In this document: one piece after another, positions 1-9,455 of the stretch
Numbering within the stretch: position 1 is the stretch's first letter
Layout of the letters: every line of letters begins with the position of its first letter
Assembly (NCBI GenBank): GCA_013398955.1
Contig: VWPU01017642.1
Span: 140,524 to 204,523, forward strand
Reading direction: 5' to 3'
Length of the DNA: 64,000 nucleotides
Source: Callaeas wilsoni
Lineage: Eukaryota; Chordata; Aves; Passeriformes; Callaeidae
Notes under the pieces: generated by a model
What the model was told of the DNA's origin: nothing
The model's database searches: none
What the model saw: the letters and a program-made list of their open reading frames with translations, nothing else
Translations under genes and position numbers: made by a program

Positions 1-944
1 TAAGCAGTCACAAACCAGAAACTGTGATTCATAGCTGCGTGAAATGTAACTGAAGGCATCATAAGTGTGAAATTATTGTTTTCACTGATTTCTCAAAAGG
101 TGTTGGCTGTGTTCATTTAAATACTTGGTTTGTCCAAAAAACTGCATCTAAATTAAAGTTCAGAGATCTTGTAGAATAAAAGTAAAACTTGTTTAATTAT
201 TATTAAAATAGTTTTATGATAGTGTTTGTTAGGTAGAGCTGTTACATAGACATAAAGGGTCAAAGTGTCTAGAATCACTATACAAAAAAATTAAAATGTT
301 TCACAAGAGAAAAAAACTATTATAAATGCTTCCCTTTATTGGCAGTTCTTCCTGTTTCTTCTTCTAATAATACCATTTAATTTGGGAAAATACTTTTCTC
401 CTCAACCTTTTATTTCCGACTATGCTGAACAATTTATCCCAATTATGTCACTACTGTATCTGGTCTCAAGAAGCAGTGGCATTGAAACTATGTCATCAAT
501 GCATTACTTAATTTTTCATCCTACCTGATATATCAGCTTTTTGTTGATATTTTTGTTTTGTTGATCTGTGATTGAACAAAAAATTGAATGATATTCAGGT
601 CTCCCAGGCATATCCGGTTTGACTTCTTCGTGGTGATCCATAATTTCTGGCCTAGCAGAAGAGGCTGTTTCACTTGACAACTCTTTCTTTACACAGGCCA
701 CAACCATTATTTATTTAACTTCAGAGGAATAACTAAACCATGGAAATAGAGAGAGAGCTAAAGCAAATGAGCAGATCCCAATTGGCTTAAACAAAGACTG
801 GGCTGGTTTGCTTGGTTCTCCTTGTGAAGGCCTGCTCTTGTTAAGCCATGCACAGGTCAGTACAGCAATCAGTTAAAAGCAGAGCACACAGAATAGAGGA
901 TATTCCAGAGAGATGGGTTTGATGGCTATACAGGACAAAGATGA
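1..944. other. Unassigned AT-rich sequence
   Basis: I see no repeat family, RNA gene or convincing exon here. The only longer open frame (516-707, minus, 63 codons) has no recognisable motif. The segment ends where CR1 similarity begins. Confidence 0.6.
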
Positions 945-1705
945 GAGTGATGAGATGGAACGAGGAACATGAGATTACTTTACAAGTCCAAGTGCAAGGT
1001 GCTGCACCTGGGTTAGGAGCAATCAGACTGGGAGAATTCTCTGAGAGCAGCCCTATGGAGAAGTACTTGGGATTTCTGCTGGATGTAAAGTTGTTCATGA
1101 GCCAACAGTGTGTTTGCAGCCCGAAAGGCCCAACCGTATCCTGGGCTGCATCCAAAGAAGCATCATGATTTTACCTCTCTACTCTGCCCCTGTGAGACTC
1201 CACTTGGAATACTGCATCCAGTACTTCGGGGTCCTCAGGACAAGAGAGACACGCAGCTGTTAGAGCAGGTTCTGAAGAGGGCCACAAAGATGATCAGAGG
1301 AATGGAGCATCTCTCCTGTGACCACAGGCTGAGAGAGCTGGGGTTCTTCAGCCTGGAGAAGAGAAGGCTCTGGGAAGACATCATTGTGGACTTTCAGTAC
1401 TTAAAGGGGGCTTATGAAAAAGAGGGTTTTTATGAAAAAGACTTTTAACGTGGGCAGATAGCAATAAGACAGGGAGGAACACTTTTAAACTAAAAGAGGA
1501 GAAGCTTTGATAAGATGTTGGGAAGAAATTCTTGGAAGGTAGTGAGGCACTGGCACAGGTTGCTCAGGGAAATTGTGGATGCCTCATCCCTGGAAAGGAT
1601 GGCCAGGTTGGATGAGGCTTTGAGCATCCTGATCTAGTGGACGATGTCTCTGACCACGGCAGGGCGGTTGGTCTCTTCTAACCTGATTGCTTCTATGATC
1701 CTGTA
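945..1705 (+). mobile_element. CR1 LINE, 5'-truncated 3' end
   Basis: This is a decayed copy of the 3' part of a CR1 non-LTR retrotransposon, the dominant LINE family of birds. Similarity starts near 945 in the part of ORF2 encoding the end of the reverse transcriptase. It continues through the untranslated region (segments such as 'gcactggcacaggttgctca' near 1547-1566 and 'catccctggaaaggatggcc' near 1584-1603). It ends in the typical CR1 tail, with a ttggtctcttctaacctga-like block and a 'cttctatgatcctgt' end at about 1690-1705. 5' truncation is normal for CR1, which is copied from its 3' end by target-primed reverse transcription. Several frameshifts and substitutions make it non-functional. 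The boundaries are read by eye and may be off by tens of bases, most of all at the 5' end. Confidence 0.93.
1110..1448 (+). pseudogene. CR1 ORF2 C-terminal remnant (broken)
   Basis: This frame stays open for 112 codons. From about codon 41 to the end it reads as the C-terminus of the CR1 ORF2 protein, with the stretches KRATKMIRGMEHLS and LRELGFFSLEKRRL followed by a FQYLKGAY motif. This tail follows the reverse-transcriptase catalytic domain, and no catalytic motif is present in the window. Upstream, the CR1-like reading is in other frames (for example 941-1168, with LGEFSESSPMEKYLG), so at least two frameshifts split the original frame. Near the end, 'ttatgaaaaaga' occurs twice within about 30 bases, a small local duplication that alters the last residues. 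The ATG at 1110 is not a real start. It is a transposon fossil and not a host gene. Confidence 0.88.
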
Positions 1706-3774
1706 AGTGTTATTTTATGACCTAAAAATGTATAACTGGGGAAGTCAGTCCAATTGAGATTGTTACATTTGAAAAATCCTGCACTCCAGATCTCACTCCA
1801 TGAATGTAGCTGATTCATACCTGTGTCCACGTACGTGTGCTTGTATGAAAAGTATAGGGGAAAAGAGCAGCTCCTCACTGTGCTCATGGGAAAATGCTGA
1901 ACTGACCAGGTTTTGATTTCCATTATTTTGGGATCATTTTATTTCTGTCTCTGAGCATCTACAGACAATTTTTTAGACTGTGAGAGGAATCTGACCAAGA
2001 AAAGTAACACAAATGAATTATGCTGTTAAACTGTAAATGCTTGAGGGCAGTTTGGGCTTTCTGTACATATTCTACCTTATCACTTCTCTTCAGAGAGAGA
2101 GAGACCAGAAGACTATAACTTACATATGCTTTCCTCTATTCATAAAGGATTATATAAATTTTTTACACAGCAGTTGTTGTACATAGATGGCCTGAATGAA
2201 ATGAGCAGACAGACCATTTGCAGTGAGTGAAACTTGTTTCTCTAAGTATTATATGTTTTCTAATAAAGCTTCTAATCTTCAGTCAATAAAAGGAGAGAAA
2301 ATTGAAAATTGCAGTTCTTGACAAAAACGTGAATTATATTCACATTCACAAAAATGAGGAACCACAGTAAGATCTCCCTGAAAAGCTGAGCCACATTTTG
2401 ATAATTCTTCTGTGATATTACCGTTATTTGAAAAGGTAATTCAAGACTGCCTCAAAAATCTGGGATTGTAACTACTGTGCCAGAATTAATCCTCAGAGTT
2501 AATGCCCATCCCAGACCCACCAGCATTGAGTGGGATAAGATTTTACCTCAATTTCTTTATTTTGCAGAAGATACGGAAAGCGTTAAGAGATTCTCATTCT
2601 CTCTCATTTTGTGAATAAGAGGAAAAAATAAGAACAAAAATAAACCCCTTTGTGAAATATATGATTAAGGGCATAATACTACTTTTAGCATTTTTAACAA
2701 TGGAACCAGGATAAGGATAAAAGTGCAGGCAAATTTTGTCCTTATCAACTCTAGAAATTTAACAATAAGCAACTTCTAGTTAATATGAAAGGAGCAGTAC
2801 TAATGTTGGTGAAAAGTGATATATTGATGATTCATCCTTCTACAAAACACAAAGTAAAGGATGAGGGAGTTAATGAATGAAAAGAAAAAATGCTGATGAA
2901 GGCAGCACTGAAAAGAAAAATTGTGACATAGAAACATAAAAAACCCCCTGTATCACAAAAATTACCTAAAATGATGATCAGAGCTGACTGATTTTGAGTT
3001 AGGCCTGTGATGAAACTTGTTTCTAGAGCTCAGCAAGCCTGGTATAATATAGGGATACAAAGTGCTGGGATGCCAACACATACTGCAATTTGATTGAACA
3101 TTTTGAGTGATGTCTCTCTCCTCACTGAACCCGATGACGTGGACAACAGGAGCAACGTAGATATAGATAACAAACAACTTGTTGTCAGGAGCTGAGGAAG
3201 ATGAGGCTCTTAGCATAGACACACAAAATGAGTCAATCATGAGAATTAATTTGTTCCTCAGTTAATCTACTTTGAAGTAGATTGCTTGGTTCACACCCAC
3301 CTTTATCTCCTTAAAACTTCCAGATAAGGAGAAGGAAAGTCTGTCTTCCTTAGATCAGGCTCATTGCACAGCAAGTATGAGGAAGCTATGAACTGCACCT
3401 TTCAGCAAAAACCTGTAAGATTAAAGAGTTTAAAATTTGAAGTTAAAAAATTTCAATGGCAAGCAACATTCTGAAAATGTGATCGTAAGGCAAATTTTGT
3501 GACTGGAGACTTTGCAATCACTATTATCTCACAGTTCATCCTTTATAACATCCTAAGTTCTTTTTTTTGGCCATGCTTTGTGCTTATATTTAAAGGACAA
3601 CTCTATGTGTGGTGTTGAAAAGGTAAGAGATTAGAAATGCCAGTGGAAGTTGTGAAAATGGACTATTAATGGTCATGAAGAAAGTTATCTTGACTGGAAG
3701 CTTCTGTGTGATCTTGTAAAAACAAGATTTGCCTATGAAATTAGATACTCTGGTATCTCTGGATGGACCCATGA
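1706..3774. other. Unassigned AT-rich sequence
   Basis: No repeat family or gene is recognised. Short open frames (1693-1923 minus, 2962-3240 minus) carry no known motif. A small perfect hairpin (9-bp arms, 2-base loop) lies at 3264-3283 and looks like chance or a local structure. Confidence 0.55.
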
Positions 3775-3980
3775 GATGGAGAGGAGAGGAGAGGAGAGGA
3801 GAGGAGAGGAGAGGAGAGGAGAGGAGAGGAGAGGAGAGGAGAGTAGGAGCGGATGAGAGAGATGAAGGGGAAGAGAGGAGAGGAGGGGGTAGNNNNNNNN
3901 NNNNNNNNNNNNNNNNNNNNNNNGGAGAGGAGAGGAGAGGAGAGGAGAGGAGAGGAGAGGAGAGGAGAGGAGAGGAGAGG
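3775..3980 (+). repeat. GGAGA pentanucleotide microsatellite, interrupted
   Basis: A purine-only pentamer (GGAGA on the plus strand, TCTCC on the minus) is repeated almost perfectly at about 3775-3842. It degenerates over 3843-3892 and resumes at 3924-3980 after a run of N. The pentamer unit cycles through all three frames, so it yields long artificial open frames on both strands (Gly-Glu-Glu-Arg-Arg repeats on plus, Ser-Ser-Pro-Leu-Leu on minus). These are not proteins. The true array length is unknown because of the gap. Confidence 0.97.
3893..3923. other. Assembly gap (31 N)
   Basis: Thirty-one undetermined bases lie inside the GGAGA array. A gap in the middle of a low-complexity array usually means the assembler could not span or size it, so the length of 31 should not be trusted. 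Confidence 0.99.
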
Positions 3981-6014
3981 AACGATGGGAACATTAACAT
4001 TAAATTTTAAAAACTTGCTTTCCTTTCCTGAAATTTTGATTTTTATAAAAATTTTTCCTCTAGACTCTATCCAACCAGCTCTGTAGACCATCATGAAAAG
4101 TATGGCGCAGCTCAACTCTTGCAATTCATAAAGGAAATATAAATGGTTTAAATATATGACTCAGGTGAGCAAAAGCTCATCTGCTGCCAATTTTGAAAAG
4201 GTATTTTTTCCTTTCCAATAATGTAAGTGCTTCTGACCAAAACTGACAGATATCTCCCAGAAAGTGCAGCAATTTGTTCATATTATCAGTTTTTACAATA
4301 GGGATGAACATAATGATAAGGCAAATTAATTTAGTAGTAGGGATTAATAATGAAATAGATTAATTAAGACCAGGATCTGAATCAAAAACCCTGGCTCCAA
4401 ATGCCCTCTAACTTGTAAAAGGATCTTCACAGTCTAAATCATAAACCTCATGCTTGTCACTAATTTTACTGCACTAAAACAAAATTATCAGTGGTATTTC
4501 ATTTCTTTTTAAGCAATTCATTAGTTTGATTTACTCTGATGATTGCATAAGAGATAATTTAGTAGGCAAAAAGTTAACAGGAATTATGCGTTATTCTACA
4601 GCTTTATCAAGAGTGGCTATTTATGTCAGGGATTGGCTGGAAACTGGGCCTCATTTAATTCAGCCATATCTGGAACTGTGGTGATCTGCGAGGATTTTGT
4701 TTAATGTAGAATAAAAAAACTCAGCAAAACAACAGTTTGTGTTCCATTTTGTTTTATTATAATGGAGTCACTAATGGAGATGGGGGCAACTTCATCATGT
4801 TTCCCAAAATAATGATCCACTATCTACTTAGCACAAAAGAATGAAACTGCAGACTTAGTTTTAGAAATGTATAATACCATAGCATTTATTGAGATCAACA
4901 TCTTGTTCTTTCAATCAATGAAATTTGTAGGAAAGGTTTGATACTAATTTGTCAAATGTTTGAACTAACATGAGCTAAACGTCACTAATGAGATCAGAGG
5001 GTCTGGCAAAGTACGATTCTAAGCCAGAGACTAGAGCCATGAAATGCATTTTTGTGGATATAATGTAGATCCTTGTAATGTCATGGATCTTTAATACCTT
5101 GGTCTTTCCTTTTTCCAGGACAATCACAACTGTTACACCGGATTGAAGCTTCCCCTTGCAGTTCTCCTGGGAGCCTCCACATCCCTGGCATTGCTGGCAT
5201 GGTGGTTCAGCTTCAGCTGAGTTTTTTTTCCCTTGTGCAAACTGCAGTGCCTGTGTGGGATCCTTGAGATGTGGTTTGTGCAGAATGCAGTCCAGGACAC
5301 CTGTCTGCTGGTAGGATGGTCCCATGGAAGTGGGCAGTATCTTCAATTCTCCTGTAGGTGGATTTAGTTGCAGACTTTGCCATGGGAAATGGGCTGAATA
5401 TTAGCTAGCATATTTTTTGCTTTTACTTAGATAGTTGTAGATAAAAAAGACACACCCAATTGTCTCAAAGAACTTTTGGTATAAGAACTCGGGAAACTTT
5501 TAGACTAAATTGGAAGGTATTTCAGGTAATGTAAGCAGACATAAAAATGACCTATTGACTGGATTAGCTGTGTGTAACTTAAGAGGGTTGTGCTTGTCTA
5601 TATCCACTTCACTCAAGATCATAAGTTTTCATATATTTTAACATTTGTTGTGGATACCAGGGCATCATCAGAACTGGGAACCAAAATCCATTGTTCTTCC
5701 TCTTTCTCTTTTCTGACCAGAAGACCAGTTTTTCTTACTGAGATCTCTTTTTCCATTCCTTTACCCTCTTTTTTTCAGTATATGTAATGAAAAACTCCTA
5801 TTCTTTAACAAATACTTTATCAAGGCAAAATATATTTTTATCCTTCAGTTCTGATTTGCTCAAGCTGACGCATACTGTTATAATGAGGATTGACTGTGCA
5901 ATGACATAAATTGCTGTGTTTTCTTCTTGGAACGAAAATGTTGAAGATTGGAGCATTTTTTCTTTTCTAATGCTACTGTTGAAAGAAAAGAAAAAACAAA
6001 ACATAACAACAGTC
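3981..6014. other. Unassigned sequence between satellite and LTR
   Basis: No repeat family is recognised. The longest open frame (4975-5346, minus, 123 codons) contains a short Cys-rich stretch (PPCQQCQGCGG) but matches no family I know, and nothing marks it as an exon. The block at about 5110-5360 is less AT-rich than its surroundings and could be an old unrecognised repeat. Confidence 0.5.
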
Positions 6015-7041
6015 TGTGATGAGTTGATTCTGGCTCATGGTCAGGTGCCCACCAAAGGTGCTCTATCCCTCCCCTCCACAGCTGGGTATGGGAAAGAGAA
6101 TATAACAAAAAATCTTGTGGGCTGAGAAAAGGACAGGGAGAGCTCACTCATCAGTCAGGGGCAGGACAGATTCAGCCTGGGCCAAAAATGAATTTAATTT
6201 ATTGCCAATCAAATCAGAGCAAGGTAATGAGAAGCAAAATCAAATCTTAAAATTACCTTCCCACCACCCCTCCCTGTTTCCTAGGTTCACCTTCACTCCT
6301 GGGTTATCTCCCTTCTCCCCGCCAGAAGCACAGGGGGACAAGGAGAGGGGATTGCAGTCAGTTCATGACATCTTGTCTCTGCTGCTCCCTCCTCCTGAGA
6401 GGGAGAAGTGTTCTCTCTCTTGCCCCTGCTCACCATGGGGTTCCTCCCACAGCAGACAGTCCTCTGTGACGTTCTCCACTGTGAGTCCCTCCTGCCAGGC
6501 TGCAGCTCTTTGTGAGCTGCTGTAGCAGGGTGCCTTATAAGCGATGCAGTCCTTCAAGAACAGGCTCCTCCATCGTGGGCTTCCCACAGGATCATGGCAT
6601 TTTTCAGGCATCCACCTCCTCCAGCACGGGGACCTTCAGGGGCTGCAGGTGCTCAACCATGGACCTCCATGGCCTGCAGAGGGACAACCTGCCTCATCAT
6701 GGTCTTCACCAGGGGCTTCAGGGGAATCTCAGCTCGGACACCTGAAGCACCTCCTCCCCCTCCTTCACTGGCCTTGGTGTCTGCAGAGTTGTTGCTCTCA
6801 CGTATTATCACTGCTCTGCTCTGGTGGAAGCTGCTCCGACACAGTAACTTTTTTCCACTTCTTGCATGCATTACCCCAGAGGCACTACTGCCCTTGCTGG
6901 TGAACTTGGCTTTGGCCAGTGGCAGGTCCATCTTGGAGCCAGCTGGTATTGGCTGTGATGTGGAGGAAGCTTCCAGCAGCCCCTCACAGAAGATACCCCA
7001 GCAGTCCCTGCTACCAAAATCTGACCATGCAAAGCCAGTAC
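6015..7041 (+). mobile_element. Solo LTR of an avian endogenous retrovirus-like element
   Basis: This block matches, from memory of the family, a roughly 1-kb avian LTR that opens with a TGTTGTGGGTTGATCCTGG-like 5' end. Here that end reads 'tgtgatgagttgattctgg' from 6015. Landmarks follow in family order: 'caggtgcccaccaaag' (about 6043), 'aatttaatttattgccaatc' (about 6191), a C-rich stretch (6258-6290), an array of degenerate ~45-bp units (6428-6735), 'gcacctcctccccctccttc' (about 6747), and 'ttggagccagctggtattgg' near 6934. The end is at 'catgcaaagccagtac' (about 7041). No internal gag, pol or env region flanks it, so it is a solo LTR, the usual product of recombination between the two LTRs of a provirus. 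I could not identify a clean target-site duplication. I believe it belongs to an ERVL-like group, but the exact family name needs a library search. Open frames at 6115-6525, 6594-7064 and 6653-7138 lie largely inside it and are not genes. Confidence 0.85.
6428..6735 (+). repeat. Degenerate ~45-bp tandem units inside the LTR
   Basis: Within the LTR, a motif of the form 'CTCC-a-cgtGGG', then 'TCCC-CACGGG', then 'TGCAG-TCCT' recurs about six or seven times with strong divergence. Units begin near gctcaccatggggt, ctccactgtgag, ctcctccatcgtggg, ctcctccagcacgggg, ctcaaccatggac and ctcatcatggtc. The opposite-strand LTR copy at 8955-9455 keeps about two such units. The array belongs to the repeat family and is not a host feature. 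Confidence 0.7.
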
Positions 7042-8954
7042 TCTCTCTTTTTTTGAGAGCGTAGTGAGAGGCAGCCAAGTGAATCACTTCCCTCAGCCTG
7101 AAGCTTTGATTCCTGACCTTTATGTGTAAGTGCTCCATTGCATTTTTTGTTCAATTTGATGGCAGTGTCAGTGCAGATGAACACAGTGATGAGGAACAAG
7201 AGTTCGAAAGTACAGTGGTAGGTAAAATTAATTCTGTAGTCTAAGTGCTCAAGGACTCATACAAGTAGAAAGTCTGAAGCAGATATTACTTTTGACAAAG
7301 AAATTAAACATAAAAACACCATCCTTGTGTCTTCATTAAGAACCGTGTTACACTAGTTTTTTGGTTTCAGACTCTGCTGCTGCCAGCTGTTACAGATGAA
7401 ATCTCATTAGGATCATCATTAAACACTGGAAGTTTTTATCTTCCTCTGCTGCAGTAGGTGCTGCTCTAACTGGAGAGAGGTTATTAGATTGGATGAATCA
7501 ACAGTTTGACTATGGTTTTAGGGCAGTGCCTACTTTGCAGTTGCCTTCATGTGTCTCTTGAAGGCACAGGATATCCCTTCACTCCTGAGGGCCCAGGAGA
7601 TGCTCACGCCCGTATTTGAAAACCATAGTGTGCCCAAGAAGCACATAAATTCTACTTATTTCAGTGTTTTGGTGACATTTCAGTTATAAAATAATCTCTC
7701 TTTTGAGCTCCACTTTTGCAGGTTTCATTCCATAATAATTTATTATTGTGAATGGACAGGTTCAGCTTTCAGGATTTTAAGCAGAACAGGTTCAAGTCGT
7801 TGGTTTAAGGTCTCTAGTTCATGTTATTGACAAAGACGAAATTTATTTCTATGAAGAAAATCAGGAAGAGAGTATCACAGTTTGTCACTTCAGTATAGGC
7901 CTTAAATGGCACAGAGCCTTGGGACAGCTCTTTGCCTCTGCCTGAACTGTACTTTAATCACGCTAGTAAAAAAAGAAAAATTAAAAGCTACCTTGAAAAA
8001 CAAGTTTGGGGAATGCTCTTCTCAAATAAGGATAAATCAAAAGGTAAATAATATTTTTTGATTTGGTTAAAAGTCAGCTTGTTAGGAACGCTGGATGCTT
8101 TATCACAAGAAATGACAATTTGCTTTAAGTGATGCCTAAAATGAATATGAAACTACTTGATCTAATTGGAACCATTCGATAGTAATTCTATTAATTTTTA
8201 ACTTGGGGAGAAGGTCCCATCAGTATGGCTGGAGAGTTTTATCAAGAGTATTTTCTGATAACTAAGTGGGAATTTCTGCCATTTACTACTACAGTTGTGA
8301 CAAGGATAATAGTAAACCTTCATATTTTATTTCTTCTAGCAGCATAGACACATGGTCTCACAACATCCATGTTTATCACCATGCTATAAGAATCTTGCAG
8401 TTGTTTATAATTTTAATTATTTAGTCTGAAACATTTGAAAGAATAGATGTAGAAAAACTGTGCCTAGGTTGGAACTGTTCCCAGTTGTGCTCCTACAAAG
8501 CCAGTGCTTAAAGCAAGTACTTGGAGTTCAGCAGTGGGTTTCTCTAGTGTTGAGGATGGTGCTCTTACCTCTTTCACAGTGTTAGTTCAAATTTGATCAA
8601 GTCACAGTTGCTGATGATATCTTTGGAAGGAAGCACTTGGGTCAGATGACTAACAAAATTAAACTGAAATTGTATCTCACTGTAAATTTTAAAATAGAAA
8701 TGGAAAATTATGTCACAACAAAAATGTCCTTTTTTTTTAACGTATGGAATCTGGTGTACTCATCCGCTCTTGTCTACAAATTTCTCCTTCCCACCTGTCT
8801 ATTTAGGTTTGCCTTTACCTGGAGTGAATTATGTTGCCCTACTAACATCGGTGAGATTTAGCTAAGTGCTTAAAAATGTTTGGTCCAGATTTGATATCTG
8901 TTCTGTTGTTCAGTGATCACTACACACTCACTTGATATAATGCTTTTCTTGTTC
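7042..8954. other. Unassigned spacer between the two LTR copies
   Basis: This is AT-rich sequence without a recognised repeat or gene. Only short open frames occur (for example 8637-8861), and none has a known motif. Confidence 0.55.
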
Positions 8955-9455
8955 ATAAAAGAACTACAACCCACGAGAAGGGCTCAGCTTGGAGAGGTTT
9001 GTGGAGGGCTGTCACCCACGGGAGGGACCCCAGGCTGGAGCAGGGGCAGAGTGTGAGGAGTCCTGTCTCTCAGGTGGAGGGAACGGCAGAGACGACGTGT
9101 ATTGAACTGACCGCAGCCCCCATTCCCCATCCCCCTGTGCTGCTGCAGGGGAGGAGGGAGAGAAAATCATGAGTGAAGCTGAGCCTAGGAATGGTGGGGG
9201 GGAACATGAAAGGTGATTTTAACATTTGGTTTTATTCCTCGTTTTTCTGCTCTGATCTGGCAATAAATTAAATTCTCTTTTTCCCCAGGTCAAGCCTGTT
9301 TTGGCTGTAATGATGACTCGTGAGTGATGCCTCTCTGTCTTGACCTTGACCCATGAGCCTTTTGTTATATTTTCTGTCCTCTGTTCAGCTGCAGAGGGGA
9401 GTGATAGAGTGGTTTTGGTGGGTATTTTGTGTCCAACCAGGATCAACCCACCACA
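8955..9455 (-). mobile_element. Truncated second copy of the same avian LTR, inverted
   Basis: Read on the minus strand from about 9455, this starts with a TTGTGGTGGGTTGATCCTGG-like LTR end and follows the plus-strand copy at 6015 in the same order: 'caccaaaaccactctatcac', 'aatttaatttattgcc', the GC-rich block with 'gcacagggggatgggg', and two of the ~45-bp units. It stops near 8955, about half-way through the LTR. The two copies also share a peptide in one frame: LPSAAEQRTENITK here against LPSTAGYGKENITK there. The minus-strand open frame at 9219-9470 is a by-product. The 3' half of the LTR was lost by deletion or was never inserted. Confidence 0.86.

Noticed and set aside
3590..4124. Long open frames rich in Gly-Glu-Arg or Ser-Pro-Leu
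   Set aside because: They are translations of the GGAGA satellite through the N gap, open in every frame because the unit lacks stop codons.
4975..5346. 123-codon minus-strand frame with a Cys-rich stretch
   Set aside because: No family motif beyond scattered cysteines, no exon context and no sign of codon constraint.
6594..7138. Open frames of 156 and 161 codons on opposite strands (6594-7064 plus, 6653-7138 minus)
   Set aside because: Both lie almost wholly inside the solo LTR and overlap each other. They are by-products of its GC-rich tandem units.
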